Assembly: GCA_008921705.1 (NCBI GenBank)
Contig: VFFE01008529.1
Coordinates: forward strand, 800,236-864,235
Direction of reading: 5' to 3'
DNA length: 64,000 nucleotides
DNA from: Burhinus oedicnemus
Taxonomy: Eukaryota > Chordata > Aves > Charadriiformes > Burhinidae
The notes beneath the pieces were generated by a model. It worked only from the letters and a program-made list of their open reading frames with translations. It was not told the origin of the DNA and did no database searches. Positions 29,301 to 44,300 of the stretch are shown here, piece after piece. Each line of letters starts with the position of its first letter. Position 1 is the stretch's first letter. Position numbers and translations under genes: made by a program.

Positions 29301-32300
29301 ATAGTGATAAGAGGTACTCTGAAAATATGTGCTTATCCTGAGAAAGCTGTTATATCACATTCTGTATTTGTGATTTTAAGTCTGATATATTTAATTAATA
29401 ATCATTAAGACATGTACTAAGATACTCAGGGTGGTTGCATTATCTGTTCATGTATTCATTCTGTTTACTGATGGAACTAGACAAGGGATGATAGTAGATG
29501 GTCATTCAGTAACCACTGTGTAGAAAAAAAAATGTCCAATTTTGCATTTACTATACCCCATTCTTGTTTGCCTTACTACTTTCCAGAAGCTCGTGTGTTA
29601 AAATCCATGATCTGTGAGCATCGTGCATGTACGCATCACAGTATATGCACAGACATCTCCTTTTGGTATGCTGTGTAGAAATGGACCTTTTAGGTAGAAC
29701 AAAAGCTGAAGAAATATCAGAGGTGCTTCCACTGTTGTCTAGTCTTCCCTGTTTTGTCACTCAGTCCCTTTAATTTTTGAAATACCATTTTGGGTTGGAG
29801 AAAAGTATTTTCGCTAGGGTTTTGGAAGATGGTTTTCAACTCTCACTATTAATTCTTTGTCTTTCACAAAGAAAGCCAAACTATGAGATCACACAAAGAT
29901 AGAATTTCAGTCTAGATTTTTAATACAGCGGACTTGGAAATCATCCATTTCTTTGTAACATTTCTTAGCATCTTGCTTATACAGGCTGCTACATCAGTAT
30001 GTTTCGTGATCTTAGTGACTGCTCTGAATGGGCTAATAGTCGTCTTCAGTTGTCAGTTAAGATAGTGAATTCTTAGTGCTGCAGGGGTGAAGGCTCTCGC
30101 TTTGTTCATCTGGCTGATCATAAGTGGGCCAGAGTTATGTATTTGATTAGTTGCCTTTTTTTTTTTTTTTTTTTAAAAAAAGAAAGATATGGTTATGAAA
30201 TTGTACACACAGAAATTATACTGAAAGCCTGCTGAGGTAGAAGTATTAAATAGTGAAAAATCAGGAAATCTCCACATAGTTTATACAAAGCTAATTCTGC
30301 ATGTGTATATGCATCAGTTATGCTTTAATTTTCATTGAGAAGTTTGTTCATGTTTTTTCTAGCATGTTGATGTCTCGCTGTCAGTACACAGGTTTGATAG
30401 TGAGCTGGGAATGAATCGAAGTTCCACGGTGAATGGGACAGATGTTTTCAATATTCCTGCTCATGGGAAATGCAGAACACTGTCAGGGAAATGAGGCAAG
30501 GACTTTTAAGGAAAGAGTGTGTCATCAAAGCTGAGTTTCTTTCTCTAAAGTGATCTCTTCTGAAAGTCTGATTAAGCCATTGAAACTGGTCTTTTCATGA
30601 GTAGGCATTGATCGTAATCTGTTTTGGTTTTTTTTTTTTCTGGGTATCCACACTGAAAGACTGATGGTTTGATTTTTCAGTGTTCCTCTAGTTCAGTTTG
30701 GTACCCTGAATTTTAATCCAAATTCTAGCACTTTTTAAGGCTGGCAATGAAGTTCTGGCTCAGTCACACCTTTGGGTTTGTTTCCCTGCCTCAGAGTGGA
30801 CGAATAAGTGCATTTCAGTGTTGATATTGTCAGAGTTAGAAAGTTAGTACTTTCAGCACCTGAAGAGTTGTAGAAATGCTATGCTCTTTTAAGACAGAGT
30901 CCATCGAGTCCTTTAAACACACAAGCATAGGTCAAAATTGGCCAACTCTGGCCTGTTTTCTTTCCATAATGAGGGAGGAGGATAAAACCTAACAGTGAAC
31001 AGCTGTCTCAGACTTAGAGTATTTTCCATTGTGTGCATGGGATTAACACTAGTTCTTTCAAAAGATAATAGCGCAGTATCACACAGTATTCAGGCTTGAA
31101 GTGGAATAGAACAGATTTTCTCCACACATCCTTAACTCAGTGACTTGATAATGGTTTTGATGTTACTTGACCATTGATGTTCATGTCTACTCAAGACTGA
31201 GAACTTCTAACCGTAAGAACTGCTTATTAGCTGTGTGCTCTGAGCTTCTTTGTTTTACAACAAATGCATAGGGAATGGAGTAAAATAACCACATCTTAAA
31301 CATTGCTCTGTTACCCGCTCTTGATATGCTAGCCAATGACTTTCCTCACAGGAGAAAAGTGTGTCCTAGAGGTATTCCCTATTTGTAAATCTTTACCCAA
31401 ACCGACATGGACCAGGGAAGGCATGATACAGTCTCACCATTTGTATTGACAGCTTTTCTAGAACGTGTATCTGTAGAGACATGGGCTAGAGCAGTGTTCA
31501 TAAATTAGTAAGATAAGTCCGATGCCTTCAGTCTCCTAGTATGTTAAACAGAGATGGGGTCCCCTGGGATCTGAAGATCTTGTTCCCAAAGTAATTTAGT
31601 TCTTGGAGTCATCAGAAGTAAAATGGATGTTTAAAAGGAGAAAGCCAAGCTTTCTTTAATATTATCACAGGCCTTGAGATAGTTGTACCCATATTCATCA
31701 CCATCCTTCTATTCCTGTGCCTTGCCATCATGTCCATTGGAATTTTCTTTGAACAGAAATATGGTGTGTTTGACCTGCACTGTCTTCTGTGCTCTTTGTA
31801 TGAGGCACTCCCAGACTACTTACTAGGAATCATAGTGAAAAAGTCTGGAAATTCAAATGCACAAAATACTCGTCCATAAACATCAAATTGTATAACTGGA
31901 CATTGTTCACAGCTCTCATTGCTATGGATTAAATTAATGTCTGAATGTTCTTTCATTTGGGGGGCTATAATTAGATTAACTGTACAGTCATATTTTGTAG
32001 TTAAAGTTTTGTATTTATGTAAAACCTTAAATACGTATTATTGTTTTTTTAAAAAATAGATAGTTGGAGAATGTTTCTGCTGGTTTGGTTTGCTCTCTGT
32101 TTCCCTTTTGTTCCTTTTGGTGTATATGTTTTGGTGTTCCTTTATCTCCAGCCTTTTAATGCCGATTTTTAGCTTCGATATTAGAATAACAGGTAGTTTC
32201 AAATGTTTTGCTTTGTCTCAAATACTACAGTTTCGTCTTAACCTTTCCCTCAAGGATACTTCAGATTTTTACTTTTCCTCCCCCTTGAGTTATATTCTTG

Positions 32301-35300
32301 TATTCTTTCTCCTTTATTTGAGCTTTTTACTGTCTGTATCCCTTTCTTTTATGTGTGAGAGTGAACAAAAGGAGATTCTAAGAGCCTAAAGAAAAAAGGA
32401 GAATTTGGATGGTGACAAATAAAGCAATTACTCTCTCTTAGAGCTGAAAATGAAAGAACACGGAAAAGCTCTCAAGAAGCAGTTCTTGCTAATCTTTCTA
32501 TCAACAGTGGAAGGGATCCTTACAGATGAGAAAGAGCATTACTTTTTTTTTTCTCTATTGAAAAATCTAATTTCAATGACTTCCGATATTTCTTGTTCTT
32601 TCAGCTTGTCTGAAAGGTATCACCATTTTTGGAAACGTACAGTTTTTATCTCTTTTCCTGCAGATTACTGGTAGAGAAAATCTTTGCTCAGTATCTCGTT
32701 CCACACAATTTGGAAACAGAAGAGCGAATGAAGTGCTTGTACTATTTATATGCTAGCTTGGATCCAAATGCTGTCAAGTGAGTACAGCTTGTATTCAAAT
32801 ACTTACTTTCTTAGGCTTCTCCAACATCTATATCGTCTTACTTGTATTATCAGGATTTAAATAAAAATATAAGTAATTGATGCTTAGTGTTATTTGCAGC
32901 AGTATTTCAAAACATTTCCCTTTTTATATACAAACTCTACCTGTCCATTAGACAAAAAGATACCTTGATACTTGCGAAGAGTGGTTTTATCCACTCATTT
33001 TCATCCAATGAGAACAATGCAGAGTTAAAAATGCTCAAGTAATGACTTCTAGGTTTGCTCTATATTAGGTCCGTGATGAAGATATCAGTAACTGAATGCT
33101 GGTTGATAGTGGCCTGTTTTTTATTTTGAAAATGTTATTTTCAAGATAATTTGGAGGGTTCTAAGACATACTGTGGCTATCCTGCCTATGTGCAATTGTT
33201 CCAAGTAGTATAATAAGAGAGGTGATGTTCTGTAAAAAGAGAAAATCAGTTCCACTTTTTGTGGAATGGTTATTTTTAATACTTGATAGGTTTTGATTGT
33301 ACCTAGCAGATGTTGCACTTGTAAGATAAATAAATAAACAATCTTGTTTACTAATACATCCAGCATGTTCTTGTCATGAACAAAGTGGTAAGCTTTTTTT
33401 TTTTCTGGTTTTGCACTTTTGCAGAGCACTGAATGAGATGTGGAAGTGCCAGAATATGCTAAGGAGTCACGTACGAGAATTACTAGACTTGCATAAGCAG
33501 CCCACTGTACGGTTTTGAAAATATTAATACTTTATCCAAGGGATCTATTAGACTAATTTACTGGGGTTTTTTTAATACTATATTATATGTTCAGTGTGAC
33601 TTTATTATTCTGTTAATTTCCATATGTAGACAATGTTCCTTTCTCATTAAGTAAGGTTGCTTTCAGTGTTTGGCCTCCTTATGTTTACCATTTTTTTTAA
33701 TATTACTGGTGAATAACTTTGAAAAAAAAATTTTTAAAAAATCCAAGTTTTTTGTTTGCTTTTGACAGACCTTTTTTGTTTCTCATTTCATAACATATTT
33801 TGAGAATGGAATATGTTGTAACATAAAGCAGTGATTTGTTTGTTTGAAAACAGAAATTTTTTAAGTATTTATACTGGAATTTTATTTATAAGCACATCTT
33901 CAAACTAGCAGAAACTTTAAATAGAAGGGCATTGCTTTGAGGTTTTGGTGTGGGGGTGGGCTTGGGGAATTGTTTGGGGTTTTTTTTGAGGTCTTTTTCC
34001 AACAATTGATTTTGATCTGTTATATGAATTAGTGTTACGTGAATTTCTCCAGTTCTTTGATATTGCAAGAAGGTTTCCCCCTTTTTCTGTGTGTAGGAGC
34101 TGCCAATGATACTGTTCTATTCTAGTGTTTATTCTTAAAACAAAACCATAAAACATAAGGTTCCAGAGTAGAATTAAGTGCTGCAGAAGAACTAACAGGT
34201 CAGCTTAGAGGTATATCTTATAAAGGAGATATCGCTGATTTGTTCTTTTGTTTTTGCTGTTGTCCTCAGTCAGAAGCAAACAGCGCTGCCATGTTTGGAA
34301 AGCTGATGACCATAGCAAGTAAGTGTTAATAAGTTCTATAAAGTGTTACTACAACATTCCTGGAAATTGTATTCTGTAAAACTTGGCATACTGATGTGGC
34401 AAATTTATCTTATGTTAAATTGTGTTTAATCATACAGAAAACCTTCCAGACCCTGGAAAAGCACAAGATTTTGTGAAGAAATTCAATCAGGTTCTGGGTG
34501 ATGATGAGAAACTTCGGTCCCAGCTTGAACTGTTGATTAGCCCTACATGTTCTTGTAAACAGGCAGATGTCTGTGTGGTAAGGAGATGGAAAACCAAACT
34601 TTTATACCTTAAATATTTGTTCTTAAAACACTTATTTGGAGTTAATGGTCTCTTTTTGTACCTTAACATGATTTTTGTATATTTCCAATTTTCATAAAAT
34701 ACCTTTTTTGTTAACCTGTAGAGATTATGGAAAATACAATTTACGATCATCATTTTGCTTTCTAAGAAAACATTAGCTTTATTCCTTCCTGGGATTATGA
34801 CTATTGAGCATAAAGTCTAAAAGACTAATTCCATTTTTTTAAAAATCCTTTATTTCAAGGGTCTCTTTTATGGTAAGGTTCCTAAACTGTATTCTGACAC
34901 CAATTAAACTTGTTCTGAGTACCAGCAAGCCAAATACTATACTATCTGAGTATTATTCATTTATTTTTCTTCCTACAATGTTATTTTGAGATCAGTCTTT
35001 CTCTCTTTCTCTCTCTCTCATCTATTTAACCTCTTTGATGAAAATATACACCTTAATATTAAATCAGATTTTTCCAGAGATTTACAGATTGTGCCAACAA
35101 TCACAGATTTTTTTTAATTATGGTCCCAAAATGAAGTAAGCAATTTCATTGACGGAAATCACGATAGAGGGCATCAAGAAACAAACATAGGCTTCTTGGG
35201 TTTTGTCTAATGACTGAAATTGTCGAGGGAAGAGAACAGAATGACCTTCAGAATTATGTCCTAACCACTTGATGTAGAGAGTACATCTCCTTATAAACTA

Positions 35301-38300
35301 GTACATTTTGCATTTTAGGAGTGCAGTGATGCAATTTCCAGAGCAAGGTTTCTTCCCTCTTCCTGAAGATAATTTCACGTAACAGAACAATTTCCTAGTT
35401 TGTAGGGTCTGCAGCATCCAATCCTTTAGGAGAAGGAAGGTCAAGAAGTAATTTCTTTGAGAGATTTGTAGATTTCTGTTGAAAACAAAAAATACTTTCT
35501 TATCCACCTTCTGCTGGGTTTGCAGCTGAATTTCATGTTCTTGACATTTGGGGCATTCAGAGGGGAAACCCAGATTTTTAGATCCAAAACATTTGAAGGC
35601 AAGTATATAGGATCTGAACATCTGTTGTATCCAAGGTATAGTAGTGCTTCTGCACAGCTGCAGTAGTGTAGCTTTTACTGCAGTTTTTTTTGTTGTTGCT
35701 TATGAAATCTCATACGTACAACAGGGTTACCTACAGATTTATGGATTACTTTTGTCAACATAGATACTTATATTCCATCTACATTCTACTTAGCTCTCCC
35801 TTGATTCTGTTTTGGATCTGACCTGCAGTTCCTTAAGAACTGTGAAGAACTTTTACTAGAAACCTAAATGCATCTTACACTTAAATAAAATTTGGTAAAG
35901 TATGTCTGCTTTCAGTATAATGTGATCAAGAAAGATTCGGAGATAAAAAGAGCCCCCTTCAAAATACATTTCACTGATTATATAGATAATCTCTGTGTTT
36001 AAAAGAAGTGACTATTTTCAGCTTGTTTAACATGCTTAAGAAGTAAGTAAAATGAGTATAATACTTGTTTGTATCTAACATTCTTGTAGAGAGAGATAGC
36101 CCGGAAACTTGCAAATCCTAAGCAGCCAACAAATCCTTTTCTGGAAATGGTCAAATTTCTTTTGGAAAGAATTGCCCCTGTACATATTGACTCAGAAGCC
36201 ATTAGGTAAGTTTGAATGATCNNNNNNNNNNNNNNNNNNNNTTTTTTTAATTTACATGTAGGTAGATGTCATTTTCATTTCCAGCAGCCTAGAGAATGCA
36301 GTTTGGTTGGGGTTGTTTTTGTTTGGTTGGTTTTTTTGGCTACTTCTTTGCCATGCTGTCTGCAAATGATTTTAAAAATATCGTAGTTGTTCCCGGTGAA
36401 ACTGATGTTTGTGGGGCTTAAGGTGAAAATGATGATCATTATTTTCATACAGTTAACTGCAACACAGTCTTCCATATAGCAGTTGAATTAATTAGTTTTT
36501 GTGGGATTGTGTAAGAGAATGTTTGAATTTCTTTTGAGACTTGTCTGGCAACCTAATTACATTCTGAAAACTCATGCAACTATGTGTTGATCTGAATGCT
36601 TCCAGCATGGTGGGGTTTTTTTGTTGTTGGTTGGTTTGGTTTTTTTCCTAAAGAATTAATTTTGCAGAAAGCTAAGTCAGAAGGAAAAGGAATAATGGAA
36701 TAGCTTGAATAAAAAAAAAAAAAACAAACAAAAAACAAACCCAAACAACAAAAAACCAAAACAAACAAAATGTAAAACAAAACACCACATCATCTGTCTG
36801 CAATGGACTATTGCCTTCCCTTTATTTATTGTCAAAAACAAGTAATCTTGCTGATATCTCCAGCCTTTATCGTTGTACATTGTCACATTCATTTGCTTTT
36901 TTTCTTTTTTTATCTCTTATTTCAGTGCACTAGTAAAACTAATGAATAAATCCATAGAGGGGACAGCTGATGATGAAGAGGAGGGTGTAAGTCCTGATAC
37001 TGCTATTCGTGCAGGACTTGAACTTCTCAAGGTAATCTACGTTAATGCAGCTATAGCTTGTAATGAAGGGACAAAAGTGGTATGACTAGCGAATTAATGT
37101 TAGCATGGTTTTAATAGTTGTTATTATTTAGATAATTACTTTTTTAATGTACGAAACTGTTTGGTTATTAATACTCACTTGGGAAAAGAATAATGAAAGA
37201 GTGGGTTTTTGGAAGAAGTATGTTTTGAAAAGGGTGCTAAGAGTTGAAATACGCATGCTAAAGCAGAAATTGGTTTCTGCTTAGGGAAGTCATCTAGAAG
37301 AAGCTGCTCAGGTAAAGTGAGAGGAAGAGAAGTGGGGAAATCAGGAGAGGCACATTCTTTGGGGACAGCCTGTATGATACTGCAAGGAAAGCAAGCAATA
37401 AACTCAAGGGCTGAGTTATGTAGAGGAAAAAAAGAGGATGGGGAATTTGTGTTCTTACTGGTGATGAGAAATGGCTGGGGGGAAAAGAAGGATTTGAAAT
37501 ACCTGGAAAACATCTGTGATGAATTTGGCAGCTCACTACTGAGACTTTATTTTTAACATCTTACAAAGGGCAGTATAAAATATAGAAGGGAACGGAGGGG
37601 AAGGTTACATCATCAGAGTGAGACTTTTCAGAAGTGTGAATGAACAAGGTGGAGTTTATGGAGACATATCACACCAAATTTGGTAATGGCAGCTGTAGTA
37701 GAAATAGTTATACAGACATATGCAAGAAAGTAATACCTGTTTGCTAATGTAGCTTACGAAAGAAATCTGCCAAGGTTCAAAATTTTGTTGCTGTGACATG
37801 GATATCTTTGAGAATGTTATTTCACACAGTGATACTTGTGCAAGTAGACAACTCTCGCCAAAGAAACTAAGATAAGATAAATTCAAAGAATACGCAAAAT
37901 ACATGCAACTTTTTGTTTTTCTGCCTACCTTATGTTGTCTGAACTTTACTATATTTAATAGAGTTTTGCTCTATTAATAAAAAGGATAGCCTTTTGTTCT
38001 CTTTTGTCCTGCCTTGAATCCCTGCATGCTTAGTTTCTTTCTTGATGTTTCTCCTATTTATCAGAACGTGTTACATTTCATTAGCTTTAGATTAAAATGA
38101 CAGTAATCTTTGTTTTATTTGTAGATATCTTAACCTGCTTGATGTCTTTTCTGTTCAGGGATTCTAGAGAAATTAAGATTTCAGTTCAGTTAATTTAAGC
38201 TGAAAAAAAGCATTCTCAAGTAGATTGGAATATAAATGAATACAATTGAATGAGTGTTCCTTGTAATAAATATGTTTTTACATATTCAAATAATGTAGTA

Positions 38301-41300
38301 TCTTATAAACTATTTGGAGGAGGGGGGGACCTGAAGAACAAAGCGTAGATGAATTTATTTGAAAATGCCTATGTCACCTTCTCCAAAATGCAGTTATTGA
38401 ATGTAATAATCTCATATGAGCATGTAATAGCTATTCATGTTGATAGTAATGTTCGTAAACAGGCATAATTTTGTTTTTCTGATGAGTCGTTTACCATGAA
38501 TAAGTATATCTTTGTTTTAATGTGTATCTGCAGGTTCTGTCCTTTACACATCCTACCTCGTTCCACTCTGCAGAGACCTATGAGTCTCTGCTGCAGTGCC
38601 TCAGGATGGAAGATGATAAGGTAGCTGAGGCAGCCATACAGATTTTCAGAAACACGGGTCACAAAATAGAAACAGACCTGCCACAGATAAGATCGTGAGT
38701 GTATTTCTTCACATGCTGCTTTTTATAACTGGAATTCTGCCTCTTGATAGTTTATTCAATATGTTGTCCATAAAATTACTTTGTATCTTGTTAAATATGA
38801 ACATCTTCTCTTCCATCATTTTGTATTTCTTCACTACCTTTCTGTCTGTTTCTTCAATTTTGAATTCTACATTCTCACAATTTTTTTGTATTTATTGAAG
38901 ATGTTAGGTACTTCTTAAAAATCTTCTTTAATATACATTAAAAACAGCGTGTAGCATGTTTCCCAGGTTCCAAATTAAGCAACAGCAAAAATACGGCAAA
39001 GATGTAATTCCTTGGCATCGTTTCTACTCATATCTGTCCTTCACACAATTTTTCTGTCTTTGTAAGGAACAAAAATATAATCTCTGGTGGTTAACAGCTC
39101 TGTTTGTTATGAAACAAGTTGGGAAACAAGATCCAAAAGCAGGCATGAATTTCTAACAAACAATAATAGGCTGTCTATAAGTCATCTTTATGCAATTCAT
39201 GCTTTAACTTCTGATTCAAGTTGCATAATCTACTAGGTATTCACAGACCATTTAAAACCTTGTGGGTAACATCTAAAAGCTTAAAATTAGCCTGTTAGTA
39301 ACTAACTAATCCAGATTATAAAATACAGGTTTCAAGTTCTCATATATTGAAATAACATCTCGGGTATTACCATGCTAAAATGTATACCAATGTAAACCTT
39401 AAGTTCTCAGTGAATTGAAGATGTAACCTCAGCGTTTCTTATGGATTTGAATCAGATTTTGGGCAAAAGAAAAATTTAACAAGTTCACATATAAGATGCC
39501 TTTTAAGACATTTGTAGGGGTGAAGAGAAGGAAAAGCCCAGCAATCCCCATTGTCAATATAGTTCCCAGTATGGTCCCAGTTGTCTGTAGTTCCCTACTA
39601 GAGTTTAGTCAAGACTCTGCATTGCTGGGGTGTATCATCTTCTGTCAAAGGACCTGGTATTGCTGACATTTCTTCTGGTTTCATGCCTTAGCCAGGTATT
39701 GCTGAAGTACAGTCTGGGCAGTCTCAAATAACTTAAAAATATAACTGTCAAAATGGAGGTCTAGCCCTTTGGCATGGTTTGCAAGCAAGTCAGTTCTGAA
39801 AGCCAAAACCGGGTCAGTGTTTACACTGACACAAAGAAAAAGAAGTCTGAAGTCAAGCAGATGTTCCAGATTTCAGATATTCAGAAATCTTTATCATAAA
39901 CAAAAGATTTGATATAGTCAGCCAGATAGTTTGTTTCAAGTGACCTGTTTTTTGGGGTTTTTTTAAAACCTCTTGTGAGAGCAGGCTGTCTGTTGAAGTA
40001 GCGTTCACCAGCAGTAGCCCAAGTTCTTCCTCATATGGAAAATGAATAGGGTTCTGCACCATTTTGTGGGCAAGGACTGCCCTATGACTCTACAGTCTGG
40101 TGGAGGCATTGGCCATGCTTAAAGAGAGCCTATGGACCACATGTAAACATGTAAAGGTGCATGTAAACATGTCACGTTTCACCTTTTGCAGATTTATGTC
40201 AATTGGGGTGTGATGAGATATGGTTTGTAACTGATACACTCACGCTTGGCAAAGGCCCTTTAATATGCATGTGCTTACACTACGAAAACTGTAGGTTAGG
40301 CATTGAAGCTTGTTTTAACTGCAGGTTTTACTGAATTCTTTGCTATTTTCATTCTTATTTAATCCAACTTGTGGAATCTTAGCAGGTTTGAGAAGAGATA
40401 TTCTCCTACTTCGGGATACTATTAATATTTTTCTAGAGGTCTTTGGTTTGGTTTTTGGTTTTCTGTGTTTTTTGAGGAAGATGTTTGAGTCTTCATTCTT
40501 TCAACCCTGCGAGCTCTTCTTGCACGTCTCATTGCTGATTTGGATTATGTAGAATGTGTCAGTGAAGGCTGGGTGCTAAATAATCCATGTACTGAATGCT
40601 GTATTGTTACTGAGCCTCTCAAGAAAGCAAGGAATTTTTTTTAGATATTTCTGTGTCAGGCGCTTTCTAGGCAATTTTGTCTTCTCGTGACAGTTGCTGG
40701 CTGAGTTGCTTGTTAAACCTCATGAATTAGTGTCTCAGGCGATGAGCTCTGAGGGGACAGGCCTGCCTTCCAGCGTGTTCTCAGAAGTGGGACTGAACAG
40801 TCTGACCAACCTGGACGTGGTCTCTGGAGTGGCTTCTGCCCTGCTCTTTCCTTCAGTGGCCTCAGATGAGCAGATAGACTTCGGGGGATTCAAATGCAAA
40901 ACCTCAGAACAAAGCAGTTGTTCACTTGGGTATACATTGTGATTAAAGACCAAAGTTAAAGCAGTAAATGCCTATAAACACACTGATGTTTAATGGTTAT
41001 TCCTAGCTTTCATCAATTTTCTTCAGCCCTGTCGCTTCCAAGCTTGGATAAGAAGCCCAGGAGTTTACCCTAGCTGAACTTGTTGGGTTCCCCTCACTTT
41101 ATATTTGGCTTCAAAAACAGCCTTATTTTGATTATTATTTTCTTTCATGTTTGATTTTTTTTTTCCCTGTGGGCTTTTTTCTGCTTAACCGTGTACAGTC
41201 AGATGTTCAACAAGTATTACTAAATACAATTCCACCCTGCTTTTCACTTTATGATTACGATCGTTCCTGAATAGACTTCAAAGGAATGCTTGATTTATAA

Positions 41301-44300
41301 GACTGTGAGGATAGATTTGTATAGGTGAAGAGCTTTATTTTTTGTAGATTGCAAATTGCATTTTGAAGTATTTTGTTTAATGTTCGCAGAACACTAATTC
41401 CAATTTTGCATCAGAAAGCAAAACGAGGCACTCCTCATCAGGCAAAACAAGCTGTTCACTGTATACATGCCATATTTTCAAATAAAGAAGTGCAACTTGC
41501 ACAGATCTTTGAGGTATGTCTTGTGTTTTAGTTTTTAAGATTTGCTTCTGTTGTTCTTAATTGATACTAGTGATTAACATTAATTTAATTCATACTATTT
41601 ATTAACAGATAACAATTTACGAGGTCAGGAAGCCTACAGGTGCATGGTAGTTGAGATAAGTCATTAATTTTACAATAGCAAATTATTAATGTTTGTGTCT
41701 TACAGTCACGATTTTGCAATATTCTGATGTCTGATACATAAGGTATTCCTTTTTGTCTACACGGGAAAAGTTAGGGGAAAATAAGTTAAATATGCTGCGC
41801 TGATCCACACTAAATCCCATGAGGACACATTTAGTAGATACTAAATGAGAGATAAGTTTCAAAAGGTATTGGATTACCATGCTTTAAGGTCTTTGCACAT
41901 ACAGCACTTTCTCACTGAGGAAGTTAGTGCAGAATAACTACTCGACTATAAACTCAGACATCAACTTACTGCTTGTTTAGACAAGTTGTAAAGCAAAAAG
42001 TCACCTTATACAGAGCAGAGAGGTTATTACTTTTCACTGTAATCTCTTAAATAATAACATTATTAATCTGCACTTGTAAAATATCTTAGGTTCTTAATCT
42101 TGGCTGTCTTTGAACCTATGCATAATTCAGAAGCGTGAAAAGCGTTGAATTAAGCTTACAGAGTTTGATCTCTGCTTAGACTTCTGTGAGAGTGCATGTT
42201 CCCTCCCTAATACCAGAATACAATGTGAGAGTGGTACAGCAGCACAGAATTATCCTGGTGACTGTTACCTGGAAGGGAAATGCTGATCACTGATAGAAAT
42301 GCCCCTGGTGGTTTCCAAGGTTTTTTTACCTGCTATTATTTTCTGCCATTTACAGTTACAATTCAAGTTTTCACAACTCCTGAATAGAATTGAGTCAGTG
42401 TTTTTCTTATGTCTCCCAAGTTTGAATGTGTTTCACCATTAAAAACAGGAAGAGAATATAAAATTTGTTTTGCCCTTATCTCATGTGAGATTTGTGGTTG
42501 CTCTGTTAATTAGGAAATTGCATTCTTTCTCCATTTTGATTTTCTAACTTTATTAATTCTTGTGGAAAAACTGTGAAACTCATCAGCCATCCAGCAGTAA
42601 AATAAATTATTTTTAGGCATGCTAGCTTATGTAGTTGAATTTTGATTTTTTTTTTTTTTTCTTTTTTTTCTTTTTTTCCTTCCTCAGCCTCTTAGTAGAA
42701 GTTTGAATGCTGATGTACCGGAACAACTTATAACTCCATTAGTCTCATTGGGTCATATTTCTATGTTGGCTCCAGACCAGTTTGCTTCTCCAATGAAATC
42801 TGTTGTTGCAAATTTTATTGTGAAAGATCTACTAATGAATGACAGGGTAAGATTTTCTTTTTTTTTTGGTAAGTCCTTGTTATTCTGTTTGCCTGTTATT
42901 AACTCTGTGGGGAACAGAGCTTTTTTGTTAAATGAGTCAATAAAGGAACATTCTATAAATGGCTATTACAGTAATAATTGCAATATAAAACATCTTTGTG
43001 TGAAAAAAAGCTTAGTCCATGCCTTTTTTTCCATTTTTACTTCTGTATTTTCTGTATGGGTTGAACCAGTTCTTAAACTTACATGACTTTCTGTAGTCAA
43101 CAGGTGAGAAAAATGGAAAATTGTGGTCTCCTGATGAAGAAGTTTCTCCAGAAGTACTAGCAAAGGTGAATGATCTGCTGCTAGATTAAAAATTTATTTT
43201 TTTCTGAGTTGTGCAATGGAGAGTATTAGAATAAATCCCTTTGAGTACTTTTGTATTAGTCTCCTTAGAATACGCAGTGTTCTAGAGTTTCTGTGGATTA
43301 TACACACAGATACAGAACTGGTAGAAACTATGCATTTTGGTGTCTTCACTTACCGATATTAATTATGCTGAATGTTGAGAAAATTAAGAGATTAAAAAGT
43401 TTTAGTTTTCCTTACAAGAAAGGTAATCTGACTTTACTGAGTGTAAGCAGATTTGAAATAAATTGAGACCCTGATGAATTTTATTCATTCATCTTTATAG
43501 GCTGTTTACTGTGACTATAATTACGGCCATTTCTAGATATGTTTATGTAGTTGCTCTTATTTTTAATCATGTAGCAAGTATCCTGCATCCTCTAGATGCC
43601 CTTGTGAGAAGACACTGAACCATAGTTGAAATGCCCTGATGTCACAAAGGCTGCCACTTCCCTCTTCACTCTGTAAATATTTACCGCTTCATTCTGTTCC
43701 TTTAAAAATGTATCAGCTCTAATAAATAGGAGTCTATGGAAATTTCAGTTTGACAGCAGTAGGTTTTAGTGCCTTGTCAACTTTAGGAAGTAAGTTCATT
43801 GTTGATTTGTTTGTGTTTGATAGGTGCAAGCAATTAAACTGTTGGTACGCTGGCTGTTGGGTATGAAAAACAACCAGTCGAAATCCGCAAATTCCACACT
43901 CCGGTTATTATCAGCTATGCTCGTCAGTGAAGGAGACTTGACAGAACAGAAGCGAATCAGGTCAGATTTTGTTCCTTTCAGGCCTACATCAATTTTGTTA
44001 CAGAATTTCAAAGAATATTAATTCTTCTGGAGCTTCTTTAGAATTTTAAGGTACGCGCAATGTTGGCTAATGGGATAATAGAAAATGAATCTGATTGGAA
44101 TTTTAATATTAGGAGTGGAATGGCAATGTAAAAATATGCTTGACACTCCCTCTTTCTTGTAATTTACTAATAATCTAAGTCAGAACCCTGTAGATATCTT
44201 CATGGTAAAAGACATTCTAGAGAGTTAAAAGACCTGCAGGAGTATCTTTGAAAACAATTGAGTGATGAGATTTTAACACACTTAAGAGTTGGTTGATGTA

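Larger units (their letters stand above)
36206..36925 (+). other. PDS5A: PDS5A intron with assembly gap and low-complexity tracts
   Basis: A 20-N gap lies at 36222-36241, 16 bases after the donor. The flanking exons are continuous in protein sequence and phase, so no coding sequence is lost here. G/T tracts occur at 36297-36343 and 36611-36650 and an A/C tract at 36709-36780. Confidence 0.85.

Noticed and set aside
36222..36241. Second N gap suspected of hiding an exon
   Set aside because: The PDS5A protein sequence and splice phase are continuous across it (Ser-629).
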